Assembly (NCBI RefSeq): GCF_008831285.2
Contig: NC_045140.1
Coordinates: 27,546,131-27,610,130, forward strand
From: Nymphaea colorata
Taxonomy: Eukaryota > Streptophyta > Magnoliopsida > Nymphaeales > Nymphaeaceae
Direction of reading: 5' to 3'
DNA: 64,000 bases
In this document: in pieces, positions 13,445 to 25,514 of the stretch
How the letters are laid out: the number at the start of each line of letters is the position of its first letter
How positions within the stretch are numbered: the stretch's first letter is position 1
The notes under the pieces: model-generated
What the model saw: only the letters and a program-made list of their open reading frames with translations
Told to the model about the DNA's origin: nothing
The model's database searches: none
Made by a program: the position numbers and the translations under genes

Positions 13445-14160
13445 CAATGTTATCCATATCATAGGTATAGACTCATATCGTACGATACATATTGTATAAG
13501 TAAGTAAAACCTATGCGATACGTGTTCGAAACACGATACATGCAATACGATGCGATACACGATACGTGAGTAAAATGAAAAAGGAGGCTGATGGCCCTTT
13601 TTTTGGGTCTTATTTTGAAACCTACACTCTTCTCTCTCTCTTTTCTTGTTTCTAAACACTGCAAGGGACATGGGAGGAAGAGATTTTCTCCATTTGCATC
13701 AAGATTTGCCAATGAAAAAGCTTTATTTCTCGTTGTGGGGAGTCTCGAGACGGTGAAAAGCTTGGAGAAGGAGGGTTTTTTGGTTTCTAACACCAAGAAG
13801 GTAAGAAATAACTCATTTTTGTTCTTGAATCATTCATTTCTCTTTTTTCTTACATTTATTTGTATGTTTTTACTTGTTTTGTGAAGATATAATGTCGGAT
13901 CCTGTATGGCAGTGGTGTACAAGGGTGAATCCCAAAGATAAGTTAAGAGTTAAATGTAATTATTGTAAGCAAATCATATCAGGAGAGAGTTTTGCTTGTT
14001 TTTTCAGATTCTTTTTAAAAAAAATTAAATTTTTTTTCTATTTTTTAAATATTTTTTACAAATTAAAAAATTAATTTTACAATACTTTACAATACATTTA
14101 CGATACGGTGTATAGGTCGACCTGACCGATACGCGATACGATACGGCAGTGATAACATTG
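13445..14160 (+). mobile_element. Non-autonomous hAT-type transposon remnant with BED-finger fragment
   Basis: The 716-bp element begins CAATGTTATC and ends with its exact complement GATAACATTG, giving a 10-bp terminal inverted repeat. The 8 bp outside each end are ATCTTAGT and GTCCTAGC: five of eight match and the three differences are all transitions, as expected of an aged 8-bp target duplication, the hAT size. Both subterminal regions are packed with CGATAC/GTATCG motifs, a typical hAT layout. Inside, from 13892, a frame reads MSDPVWQWCTRVNPKDKLRV and then KCNYCKQIISG, the first half of a BED zinc finger of hAT transposases. It stops before the histidines and runs into AT-rich sequence. 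This is therefore a deletion derivative that kept only the start of the transposase. The superfamily call is strong; the family within hAT is not determined. Confidence 0.85.
13892..14074 (+). pseudogene. Truncated hAT transposase N-terminus (partial BED zinc finger)
   Basis: A 60-codon frame in the hAT remnant. It contains the conserved tryptophan and the CxxC pair of a BED finger (VKCNYCKQIISG) but lacks the second zinc-ligand pair, the dimerisation domain and the whole RNase H-like catalytic core. The tail after about codon 36 is low-complexity F/K/L from AT-rich DNA. It cannot encode an active transposase. A plausible upstream splice acceptor (TTTTGTGAAG) lies just before it, so the parent gene probably had an intron in its leader. 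Confidence 0.75.
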
Positions 14161-15787
14161 GTCCTAGCCTTAACTTAGAGGAAGAATTCGTTGAAATCTT
14201 GTGTGCTGCAAGTTGGTCCCGGCAATTGTCTGTAGGAATTGTGACTAGACGAAGGAGTAGATGACAGATGTGTGCCTTATTTGGGTTTCCACTTCACGTG
14301 GAACAACTCAGAGTTCTTTGTTCGTTCCCTTTCTTTGTGATTAATGTAAGATTCGTTTCCCCTATAAAATATAGGGTCTCTGCTACTTTGCCAGAGAATG
14401 GTGTCCCAAGAGTATTTAACATAAAGAAAATGGAACGTCAAAAGTTTGACATGTATATGAAGCTTTAGTTGCCATGGTAGATGGAACTTAAATGCTGCTG
14501 TGAACATTATTCTTTGCATAATTTAGTTCCTCTTCTGACAGATACAATGAATTAAACACACCCAGCTTAGAAGAGCCTGCATGAACCTTTCTTCTTCTTT
14601 CTTGGGTAGTTTATTAAACGGTCTAAGTTTATAAGGCCAATGTTTGGTTATTACTTCTAGTTGTCTGCTTGCAGAAGTTGCGTTTCCCTCTCTCTTTTCC
14701 TTTTTCTTTTTCTCTTTTTGGTACTGAAACTTTTTCTTCTATGATATCTGATCCCGTTCTTCTCAACTAAAAGTGGGGTATCTGCAATTACAGAAAGCAA
14801 ATAAAGATCCGACCAATTTTTCCATGATCAGCGTATCTACAGTACTAGAGAGTATTGCATTATTGGAATCGATTCAGATAGCCAGCGATAAAAGTCTATG
14901 GATGTGTATGATCTTGTGGATTGGACAGAATGGTAGGGTCCCCTTCTTGCTAAGGGACTTTTCTAGCATGATACCAAGAAATTGAATGCAGTGGTAGGCC
15001 CAATCTTACTGCTGTCCTTGTCCAGCTTTTTGGTCTATGAATAGCCCCCACTCTTTCTGGACAACTCTCCAGCCTTTCCCCTTCAGAATTTTTGTTTTTC
15101 AGAAAGTAAAACCTTACAGATTTTGTTGACAGGGTCCCACTCCTACATGTGGTTCAAGTATTATCGAGATGGAGGAAGAGGGAGGAATCAGGAATGGGCT
15201 AAGGTCATGTTGGCCCACTGATCAGAAGCTTTATTCCACAAACCAACAGAGCTTAAGCACAGAGCAATCAGGCTGGGATATGGAATGTGGGAGGAAGGAC
15301 TCACAAAGAGCAGTACTTTATCAAGAATGATGGAAGTTTAAGCTTGCATCAAAAGGGGATGGAGCTAGAATTAGGACTTGTAAAACTTAGCTCAAGAATG
15401 GATGAAAAGTGGTAAATGATCACCAAGATTCATGATGATGCTGATGACCACGACGACGGCGGCGAGCAACTTCAACCACCAAATGAGTCTCAACATAGAA
15501 ATTTGTGAATTTTGAGCACTAGAATTCTTGTACCAATCTTTCCCAAATCGTCATCATATTTTAGAACAGATGGATTGGCTGATCATAGCTGGTTCTGAAT
15601 TGTAGCCTTTTGCAAGACAAAGGGTTCATGTGTTTGCTGGTTAGCGGATGTTTGGTTGTTGTTCTGGACTGAAGGAACATGTTAGAATGGCTGGAATGGT
15701 GTTGTCATCATGCTTACCATGCCCTGGATCCACTCGGTCTGTCCCCATTGGGTCCGGCGTTCCTGGAACACGGCTTACTCCCCAGTC

Positions 15788-15955
15788 CATAGTTGGCAAA
15801 CTCGCCATTCCTAGTTGCAACTCGCCCGAGTTGGTTAGGATCATCCACTTACTGGGTCTCGAGTCAGGGTTCAATGAGTCAACGAGGATCTTCAACTAGT
15901 TACATGTTCTTTTTTTTGTCGTGCATTGCTAAACACTAAAGCTTGTTATTTTTTA
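15788..15955. repeat. Dispersed repeat, copy 1
   Basis: Shares with 17011-17165 the ordered blocks AGTTGGCAAACTCGCC, CACTTACTGGGTC, AGTTACATGTTC followed by a T-run, TCGTGCATTGCT and ACTAAAGCTTGTTATTTTTT. Same orientation, visibly diverged. No coding capacity and no terminal repeats were seen; it could be a fragment of a larger retroelement. Confidence 0.65.
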
Positions 15956-17010
15956 TTTGTATAATATCACCAAGTGGGGCCTCAGATCCTCGGATATGAG
16001 ATCCTTAGTCATCTTAGATCTCCTTAAAATATCTTCCAAAGTAAATTAAATGGGCCTCTAAGAAGTTACTCAACAATATGAGCCATTTCCCAAGGGTTTG
16101 TTTTGCAGATGGAACATTATGTAACTCTTTCATAAATATTGCTTAAAAGTTTAGAAAAATGCATGGTACACATTAAAAAGTGTTATATGAATCTACCTCA
16201 ATTTTCGATGCATCATAAAACAATTACAAATTGTTCTCCAAGGGCGGGGCGTCAGTGTACACATCAGTGTAGTGGCGCAATTTGTGTGAACCAAATCCAA
16301 GAGTGTAAAATGAACAGGGTTGGTGTCGGAGAGTTTTGCCTTTTTTTCCTATTGTACCAATTCAATTCAGATGTAGTCTGTGGAACTGATCCGATCAATC
16401 CAACTAGTTTATAACTTTATACCTATAAGTGTTTGCACCGTCTTATTGCAGCTTTGTCGATGGTCACAATTTTGTGTCATGCTTTTTCTTTTCCTTAAAA
16501 GTGATTTTCTAAGTTTTGAAAATTTCAGAATCGCTTGCTAGAAGGATTGACGAATTAAAGGCTAATTATGCTCACCTTTTCTTTGCTTATGATGTTAAGT
16601 GCACTTGCTGCTAAATCCAAGGTAGTGGCTCACCGCGGCAGCTAACCCTTTGTGCATGTCGTGTCCTGCAATTGATGTCCTCTGTTCTTGATGGCAGACA
16701 GCATTTTACTTCTCTGTCAGCCCAGAATAAAACGTAACATATAGAGAGAGAACCACATTGTCACGCGCGCGCACACACACACACACGAGAAAGAGAGAGA
16801 GGCATGCCAACCTTTTTATTTTCAAAATGTTCTCAAATCAAACATAAGATCTACACTTATTAATATCTTCATTTTGATATTTTACATTTCCAAAAAGGTC
16901 TCGTGTGATTAAAGGGAGGAAGGAGTTTTTTATTTAAAATCCGTGGGACTCAAAATATAAAGATCTTTGGATCAAATGAATCAGAACTAATCAAATGTCT
17001 CTCAAGCGTA

Positions 17011-17165
17011 GTTGGCAAACTTGCCGATCTGAGTAGTGAGCTACCCAAGTCGGATAGGGTCGTTCATTTACTGGGTCACGCCTGTCAAGTAAGCTGGGAT
17101 CATCAACTAATTACATGTTCTTTTTTTTATCGTGCATCGCTTGATACTAAAGTTTGTTATTTTTT
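17011..17165. repeat. Dispersed repeat, copy 2
   Basis: Homologous to 15788-15955 through the blocks TAGTTGGCAAACTTGCC, CATTTACTGGGTCACG, ATTACATGTTC plus T-run, TCGTGCATCGCT and ACTAAAGTTTGTTATTTTTT. Immediately to its left (about 16910-17005) is a segment related to 24490-24620, so the full repeat may be longer than the part shared with copy 1. Confidence 0.65.
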
Positions 17166-18278
17166 GAACTGTGAAGTATCATAAACTTTATTAAATATTA
17201 CCCAAATACTCACATTGCATGTTATTTGGTTTTAGCTGATAAAAAATCAAATATGAAGTTCCTGAAAACTTACCTTCATCAATCTATAAAAAAAAATGCA
17301 CTATCGAAATTTATAATCTAACTTAGCTGAATCACAGAGTCAACTCTCTAACCCGATGGCCCACGCTTCAGCCAATTCAAGCCACAGGCTTGCCAATTAT
17401 GCTCTCAAGAGTACTGAATGTGAGCATATGGGGATGTAATGTACAGTGGATGATTCTCCTAAGGTGAGATCGGACTTGTCCCGTCACTGAAACATTGAAG
17501 ACAAGCTAGGATGCAACTAAGAGGGGTCTTTAATTCATTCAAAGTTACTTTAAGACCCCGAACTGGCGGATGACCCAGCAATATCACATTCTTAAATGGA
17601 TCTGAAATCTCCATCAACCCTTATGGTGGCGTAACTCACCATCATGGGTACTAAAATTGCAGCTTTTAGTGGGTCCCAAGAATAGTCGGACTAAACCGAT
17701 CATTATGGTAAGGATTGCAAGGGAAATCAGATCTCCCTAAGAAGGCAATTCTGCATGAGTTTCTGACCACTCCCATGTGAAGTCAGACCAAAGATGTAAT
17801 AAGTGAATGTAGGACTAGTCCTGGTGCTGGCGCAGTGTACAGGAAGGTGGAGAAAAACAAGAAACTTGCAGTAAGCAAAAGATAAGACAGGGAGGTTTGG
17901 ACAATGACAATGGCAGGCAAGCTAGTCGATATAATCACTACAATTTGGTCCTCCATGGGCTGCTCTGGATTCACCCTAAAACCAATTGGGTAGCCCTTCT
18001 GCCACTTGATATTAGATCTCGTTTTCCTCCTAAAATTACCCTGTGTAAGATGAACACAGGTAGCATACATTGACCCTTTACAGGGAAGACGTCCACCGAA
18101 AAGTCCAAAGAGGAAGGTACCTTGTACAAATATATCTTTTACAAATTAACGAGCCTACGCAAGCGGAACCAAGCCAAACACGCGTTGTTTATCAGGCTTG
18201 CCTAGCCAGTTTTAACTTAAATCGTCATATAATGGTAATTGCGAAAGACTCAACATTAAACACATGAATGCTTCATCC

Positions 18279-18282
<4 letters not shown>

Positions 18283-18310
<28 letters not shown>
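18283..18310. repeat. (TA)n microsatellite
   Basis: About 14 TA dinucleotides in the region downstream of the Mpv17-like stop codon. Confidence 0.9.
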
Positions 18311-18889
18311 GGATTAATGCAGTACACGCCCTGATGCATGCACCAGGGGCAGGGCACGCATGTGATTAAAGGCCACCCAATGAAATACATAAGACGGCCT
18401 TGATAAGAGGGGATCCCTCTTGGCCAGAGGGATCCAGCTTTTATATATGTGTGTGTGGGGGTACGAAAGAGAGAGAAGAAAGAGAGAGAATCTTTCCTTT
18501 GTATTACATGTTAAAGCATCAAAACATATAAAAAATGATTACAGCCAATAGCCATAAGCTGATAGAGGACTGGAACTGCGGTCTGCAGAAACAAAGGTCG
18601 TGGTATATAACAGGAAACAACAGAATGGCAAACGACGGAAACCATTCAAGGTAGGCAATTCCACGACAGTGGAACTGGGGAGAACAGATTTTAACAAGTC
18701 CTCTCTATTCAATTGATTTTCTCAACTGCAAGTCCCTATGATGATTGCCGACCTGTCAGCAGTAAAGAAGGCAAACAGGTAATCCAACTCCAAATTGTAT
18801 TCTGGCAGGTAAATTTAACCTCTCATAAGCTACAAAACAACAGAGAATAGAACGAAATTTTTTGCAACACGAGACTGGAGTGCCTGTAA

Positions 18890-21800
18890 TCAATTAGCCA
18901 GTGTCTTGCTTGCACTTGCTTTCTTGAGATTACCCATATATGTGAGGTAAATTGTCCAAATGAATGCAAAAGAATTGCTGATCAGGGGCTACAACAAGAC
19001 AACAGCAATATATTAGATTGCTATGTGAGAAATCCAGAGAAATTGAGGAAAACCGAACATAGAAGCAAAGTTCAGAAAATTACCTGTAAGCGGACAGGAA
19101 TAAACTTGAAGGTGATGAAATCACACATTGGCCAGTACACAAGCCCATTTAAAAGGGTTGGAACCAGGTCTCGCTTTAGCCTCTGGACTATTTCAGCACC
19201 ACTTTCACCTTTTTAGTTCAAGAAAAACATGAGTAATATGTAAGTAAAAATTATGTTTTCCAAGACAAGACAGCGACTTGATGTCAGGTGGCTATTTCGA
19301 GCATTGGAAGATATCAGTACCACTAGAAAATATGAGCACACATGTGACATCGGATGATCAAGATGTGGGGATACCGAGATAGAGAACATGCCAACTCAAC
19401 AGACACAGCAAATAACAACCAGAGCTGAGACCACATGAGCATCCAATCAACTCTCATTTCCGTGCTCCTTTTCATAACTAAGACACCATCCATTTTCACC
19501 ATATTTTCATTTTACCAGGAAAAAAGAACCTTGTAACAGGGGTATAGATGACTACATATAAAAGCACATACATGTGTCTATGGCTGTGCTATATGAAAAT
19601 AAATCAGGATCCAAGCAATGTGTATGAGCAGCAACACCAGCAATCTGGAACAGCTTTATTTAAAAGTAATATGCATTTGCCATGGAACTTCAGTATCATT
19701 GATATAGCAAAGTCAGGGCACATTTCTCCTCCGGCATCTGATTTTTCAATTAATCTAATCATCATCGTCAATTATTTGAAGCCTTGAACAGAGACCTAGT
19801 GTTCTAGAAGCTACAACTTATTACAGTTCGCAGCTGAACATTAGGCCCGTTAACACTAATTTGTCACCCAAGTCAATTATTCTCAACATTAACCATTAAG
19901 GTTTCTCTCTCCTGAATTCCATGGTTTAGGATTTGTAAACCTCCCTGTTAGACAAATCCCTCCCTGTTACAGATGACGAAGCACCAGGTAGGATGAGCAT
20001 AGCACAAGGCTGTTTTCATTTGATGTGGTTTCATTTGATGTGGCTCACTTATGAATCAGTCATATGTTCCATTCATAAAGGATGTTCAGGAGGTTTGTCA
20101 AGGTTTTCAGGCAAGGAAAAAATATGAGCTTAACACAACTAGAAAATATAAACAAGCCTAGTTAATGATGAAGTGATGAACAACAACTGGAACACATCAG
20201 GAAAGGGAAGACGTAAGCTACATGCATCAAAGGAATAATATTGAGAGAGAAGTGGTACTGGAATACCTTGTACAGCAGCATTCACAGAAAAGAAAACAGA
20301 TGTTATGAAGGGCCCATAAGTGACCTGTCCAAGAACCATTTTCTTGAAAGTACTCAACATGTCTCTTTTTGGCAGAATCCCAGACAAGAAATTAAACCAC
20401 AGATGAAGAGACGGTCCTGAAATCATTAATCCATATGCTGCCATCCTTAAGGTTCTTGTTTGATCATAGGAATCAAACGATGCATGAGTAAGAACCTGAT
20501 CAATCAGCTTTTTCAAGAGCAAATTAGATGAGAATGTCCAAGCACAGCATATCCCAAATGACAAAGATATACATTCAAGCACAGTTTTATGCTATAGCTT
20601 CTGATGAATCAAATTAGGTTACGTTTTAGGACATCCTGTACAAAGGTTTTACCTGAACTTCTAAGTCAAAGTGATGATAGACGCTTGAAACAAAAAAACT
20701 AGTGAAAGATTGACCACCCAGAGAACTGACACTAAACCATGTTCATGAAATAAGATACAGGCATCGTTATATATGGACATAATACACGGAATCAGCCATA
20801 ACCCCCCAGTCTTGACCGGAATGCTCCGTAAAAATATCCAGCAGTCTAGAAGTCAAGCAAGCAATTTTCCCATCGGAATCTCATGAAGCCACAGGAAAAT
20901 GGCACCATGACTTCCCAGGAAAGAGAGTGAGGGAGGCAAAAGAAGATCATATTTTCAAAGAAACTACAAGGTCCCAGACTAAGTTACATAAATGATACGA
21001 TGCAGCATGGAGAGAAGGAGGTGAAACAGTTGTCTTAAAAGCTAAAAATAAGTTACCTATTGAATCATCACCTTTAAATAAGAAAAGGAAACAATAAATG
21101 GTTGGTTAAGTACCATTAGATTAGGTATACGTAATTTGTGGATCTGCATAGACATTATCTCCAAATGATAGAAAATTAAAGTTTGACAAACATTATTCAA
21201 CAAAGAAATAAACTTTTGCATCAGTAATTTGCTTCTATTTTCATACAGTCTATGAAGTACAAAATATTCCCCAAAAAGACAAAAAAAATTGTCATGAAAA
21301 AAGGCCTTTCCTTTAAAAGCATAACATGGAAAGGATCTCCAAGCAGAAGAGTTCTGCACATTAGCCAAACCAAACATAATTGCAAAAGTAACAGCAACAA
21401 ATAACAATAACGACTACCACTTTTATGCACATATACAGTTCAGTCAGGAAAAACTTTGGTCAAACACCTGAAATAAGAGAAATGGACAATGCTTAAAGGT
21501 ACTTCTCAAAAAGTACATGTACATGCTCTCAGAAGACCAACTAAATGTGATCCATAAAGCATTTTACCATATATATATTCTAATTATCTCGTAAATTCAA
21601 GGAGTATATGTTCATGTACTTAATAATCCGCTTCTTCTTTGAATGTGAACGTATTCAAAGATGCAAAACATATGAATCATATTTGGAGATGCATTGCCAT
21701 CAGAATATAGGAAAAAGTGTGACTCGATTTGTTTTAAAAAACCAAACTCTAGAGGCAAGTCCAACACCTACAACAGCCAGTTGTGCTTGTTGTTGTCAAA

Positions 21801-23451
21801 TGCTCCTTTTTCTCACCCTAACACTTTGTAAGCATCATTTTCCCAGACACTCATCTGGTTTCCTATATTTAATAGGTAGAAAGCATTTGACATGAGGAAA
21901 GTAAAACGGTATAGCCATAAAGTTATTGAAGAAAAAATTATGTTTTCTTCTTGTCAAAGATGTCAAGTGGATTAAGGAAGAGAGCAAAATGTAGGAGAAC
22001 GGAGCTTGAAAGGTCTAACTCTTATTCCCATGACACCATATTCTTGACAGGCATGGAACTTCCTCACTGCAAATGAAGCTTCTTCAGCATAAAATATCTT
22101 ACCAAAGAACCTTCACATACTAAGCTCCATTGCCATAAGTCCAATCTATCTGTCAATTATTTGCGTGAAAGTAAAATCAAACCTCCAAAAAATAAAAAAG
22201 ATAGTCAAGTTACAGATAGATGTTATTTAAAGCTTCCAAGAAAATTTGCTTTTATAGCGATGCATTTGCGGAGGAAACATGAACAAACTATGGCACCGGG
22301 GAAGAGATCCAAGACTTCTATTGCCCCCACGTGTTTGTGTGAGTTACGTTGTGAAATGTGCAATTGACAATTGTAGACCATCAAGAAAATCCATGAAAAT
22401 CAATACTTGAACAGTATAATAATGAGATCCTGAAATTCCAATAGACATTAGGAGTTTCCATCAGTGGATTCATTGTCATTTTCACTTTGAGGTTTCCATA
22501 TACACACCCATTGTTTCTTCCATTAAGATTCTTGTAGTGCATTCATTGATATAATCAATTAAGGGTTTTCATAATTGATTGACTAAAATATTACGTGTTT
22601 GTCATGAATATTCTTTGTCTTGAAACACAACTGTTGGTAGTCCCAACAATTACCCACCCAAAAGTAAGAGACACCACCAGTTACTACCAAAATTTGTTCA
22701 AGACATACATAACAACTTAATCACCATCATAACCATTCAAATGAACTAGTTATCGGTACTTAAGTATCTTTTAAGACAACCGCCTTCGTTCTATACTCAG
22801 AGGGGTAATACAAAAGGACGAGAAAGAAACACAGCCAGGAAAAGAATGGATAACGCGAAGAAGAAGAAGAAGAAAGAACCAAGAGGAAGGGGAATTGTTC
22901 CTCGCCTGGGATGTAACATCTGCGGCGGTGAAGATGAAGGAAGCGGTGACGGCCTCGTTCTATGCTCGGAGGGGTAAGACAAAAGGCCGAGAAAGAAACA
23001 CAACCAGGAAAAGAATGGATGACGTCAAGAAGAAGAAAAGAGAAGAAAACCAAGAGGAAGGGGAATTGTTCCTCGCCTGGGATGTAACATCAGCGGCGGT
23101 GAATATGAAGGAAGCGGTGACGGCCTTGGTGAGCACAGGATGCCTCTCAATCATCGCCAAATACCACCTCACCCACACAAAGGACGATGAAAACGAGGCA
23201 TTCGCAGCAGCAACGGACTCGCCCGGCTTCTGGTGCAGGTGACGTAGTTGCACAAAACCCCTGCTACCGCACCACATCCTGGTGAAAAACACAGAGGAGG
23301 CGTTGCGGCCATAAACGGAAGAAGAAGCCGCTGCCACCATCGCCGAAGAACAAGCCGACGACGATGACAACGTGGGAGAGTCCTGAAGGAGGAGACGTAG
23401 GGACTGTCGGTGGAGCAGCCATCGCCCGGTGCGCCCCACGACGCTGCTCAT
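18890..23451 (-). CDS. Mpv17/PMP22 family membrane protein (4 exons, 275 aa)
   Basis: Exons in transcript order: 23451-23077, 20495-20267, 19208-19084, 18988-18890 (phases 0, 1, 0). The ATG at 23451 opens a long Arg/Ser/Ala-rich leader (MSSVVGRTGRWLLHRQSLRL and on) that looks like an organelle presequence. The family domain starts near residue 98: RWYLAMIERHPVLTKAVTAS, then FIFTAADVTSQ|VLTHASFDSYDQTRTLRMAA, YGLMISGPSLHLWFNFL, LPKRDMLSTFKKMVLGQVTY, GPFITSVFFSVNAAVQG|ESG, LVYWPMCDFITFKFIPVRLQ and finally NSFAFIWTIYLTYMGNLKKA. The four membrane segments and the W-P-x-x-D-F-I/T block are as in the family. Mpv17/PMP22 proteins sit in the inner mitochondrial or peroxisomal membrane and are thought to form channels; the leader favours mitochondria, but this is inference. 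Oddity: intron 1 appears to start with GC (CAG|GCGAGG), and its donor region is tandemly duplicated. Intron 1 is 2.58 kb. Confidence 0.92.
22780..23124. repeat. Tandem duplication (about 171 bp x 2) spanning the exon 1/intron 1 boundary of the Mpv17-like gene
   Basis: Two adjacent copies, about 22780-22953 and 22954-23124, match almost base for base (for example CTCGCCTGGGATGTAACATC starts at 22901 and again at 23072, offset 171). Each contains the last 48 coding bases of exon 1 (AVTASFIFTAADVTSQ) and the following donor. The upstream copy is the real exon end; the downstream copy lies in intron 1. Reading through into the second copy hits a stop codon near 22960, so the distal donor would not give a full protein. 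Confidence 0.9.
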
Positions 23452-25205
23452 GATGTAGCTGTGCTTGTCCGACGCTTCTCCTCCAATCCAAGGGACAAGA
23501 TGACAGGGTACAGGAAGAAAGAAACCGATGAAGAAGGAGAACGAAGGAGAAGAGGTCGGCTGCTTCTGTTTGTTACGAACTTACGGCGCTAGATTTAGGG
23601 GGAGACTCCCTCTCTGTCCCGTGAGCGTGGTGCCATTGTGTGCGGAAATGGCGCGCTCTTCTTTTTACCCTTTTGGCTTTTGTATTCCGGAGGTTTCTGC
23701 AACTTTTGGGGAAAAATTACAGAAAAAGCCGCTCAACAATTGAGCGAGTACTAAATGGACCCTTAAATTTCGAAAGAAATCACCACCGTGTCTGACATTT
23801 TCAAGAACTTCACCAATAGACTTCTAGTGCCCTTTGGCTTTTGACGTTGAAGCCTTGCTGCTATGTTTAGTAAATCTTTTGGTGTTTCATGAATTTGTCT
23901 AATAATTAAAACGGCGAGGTGTCATTCAATTAATTAAACAATTCTGATCACCAAAAAGCAATAATGTTCGACTCTACCATGGATAGAGCAGTTGCTTCTT
24001 TAATAGTGCTCAATATCCAATGGATCCCTACGGCAAAGCAGCGCTTGCTTGATGGATCAAAGCTCAAGCATCTTGCTTGATGGATCAAAGCTGCCTTTCA
24101 GTTAGGGTGGTACTAGAACTCGCTTATATAAAATATGTCTCATAAAATTATGAAAAAAATAGATTGCTCAAATAGATATAGTTTTAAGAACTCAAGTCGA
24201 GATTGAGTTTTTTTCAAGACACATGAGCCGAGTTGGACTAGCTCATGAACGGCCCTACTTTCAGTGTAGATACATATGTTGTAATTTCAATATTTAAAAA
24301 CAAAAAACTAATGGTTGTTTGAGGATTACATGCAAAAATGAAGCGCCTCTTTGATGAGTTTCAAAAGGTGGGTGGCCGTTTGACATTGTCCAATTTGTTA
24401 GCAGTCTATTTATAATTTTTTCAACTTTTTACTTTCATGGTCTAAAAGATGTTCATTTTGCAATTTGACGGTTTCAATCGACACTAAAGGGAGGGCGGGA
24501 GGGAAGAAAGACGGAAGTTCTCATTTAAAATCCATGAACCTAAAATATAATGATCTTTGGATCAAACGGAATCAAAATTAAGCAGACCGGGTGGTCCAGG
24601 ATGACTCTCAAATTGGATTTGCTTTTTTCATGGAACATTGACATTATTCAAGTGCAAGTCTCAACTCAACTTTAAGGAAGACCTGAAACTGAAACTACTA
24701 AGGGACGAGTTGAAATCCATCAACCAATGACGGATCATAGAGCACGTCGCGTCTCATTTGCTAATCTAACTTGGCACCACGCCGTGCATCTAAGATTATG
24801 ATTCAAGCACGTTTTAGATAAAAGCAGCAGCAATATCTTACTGCAGTAGAGATATCTGTAACAGCCTTCATTAAAAGCGTAATATGCATTTCTAAATGGA
24901 ACTTCAGTGCCACCGGTATAGCAAACTCGAGCCATATTTTCCTCTGGCATCTGCCTACTGAATTAGTCGATAATCTATTCTATCCCACTTTCAATCGTTT
25001 GAAGCTTGAATAGAGGAGTAGTCTTCTAGATGCTACAACTTATTCTGATCCACGGCTGAAAATTAAGCTGGTAAAAGAGAAAAATGTCAACTAATTTAGC
25101 ACCCAAGTCATCTATTATAGCATTAACTATGAGATTTTCTTCCAATCTTGAATTTTCTTGTAGGATTTGTAGACTTTTCCTATTGTAAATGGTCAAGGCC
25201 CAATA

Positions 25206-25347
25206 AGGGGTTGTTTGGCAATATGAATAATAGCATATTGTCCCATGTATTTGGCATAGGTTCTGGAATACTACACCATGAATCTGCCCAACATGTAGGG
25301 CAAATATATTAAACCGTATCTTATTGTTCTCATTGCCAAATGACCCT
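25206..25347. mobile_element. MITE with TA target duplication
   Basis: The 142-bp element has imperfect terminal inverted repeats: AGGGGTTGTTTGGCAAT at the left and the complement of AGGGTCATTTGGCAAT at the right. It is flanked by TA on both sides, as for Tc1/mariner-derived MITEs. It has no coding capacity. It sits in the duplicated Mpv17 intron segment and is absent from the matching place near 19960-19990 in the source intron, so it inserted after (or was lost from) one copy. Confidence 0.65.
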
Positions 25348-25370
25348 TAGAGGAGGAGTTTAGCACAAGG

Positions 25371-25514
25371 ATAGCATATTGTTCCATGTATTTGGGGTAG
25401 GTTTTGAAATACTACACCATGAATCTGCCCAACCTTTAGGGCAAATGCATGAAATAATATCATGTTGTTTTCATTGCCAAATGACCCTTAGAGTAGGGGT
25501 TTAACACAAGGCTA
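25371..25514. repeat. Partial tandem copy of the MITE and its right flank
   Basis: Repeats 25230-25370 at an offset of 141 bp: TAGCATATTG, TACTACACCATGAATCTGCC, CATTGCCAAATGACCCTTAG and the flank TTTAACACAAGG all recur. It lacks the left terminal repeat. This points to a local tandem duplication rather than a second insertion. Confidence 0.8.

Larger units (their letters stand above)
14161..18889. other. AT-rich intergenic DNA with dispersed repeats
   Basis: No host gene is resolvable. Two diverged direct copies of one repeat lie at about 15788-15955 and 17011-17165 (annotated separately). A stretch at about 16910-17005 has a relative near 24490-24620. Small microsatellites include (CA)n with a (CG) start at about 16763-16786 and (TA)n at 18283-18310. 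Frames on both strands at 15641-15899 are paired shadows over this repeat DNA, not genes. The last part, from about 18400, is probably the 3' flank of the minus-strand Mpv17-like gene. Confidence 0.4.

Noticed and set aside
13520-13535. GTTCGAAAC-like string resembling a tRNA B box
   Set aside because: It sits inside the hAT element's subterminal repeats, and no matching A box or cloverleaf can be drawn around it.
15641-15899. Overlapping 83-84 codon frames on opposite strands
   Set aside because: They cover nearly the same bases in both directions within dispersed-repeat DNA and match no protein.
22760-23053. 97-codon minus-strand frame in the Mpv17 intron
   Set aside because: It is an out-of-frame reading of the tandem duplication; its Leu/Phe/Ser-rich sequence is a by-product.
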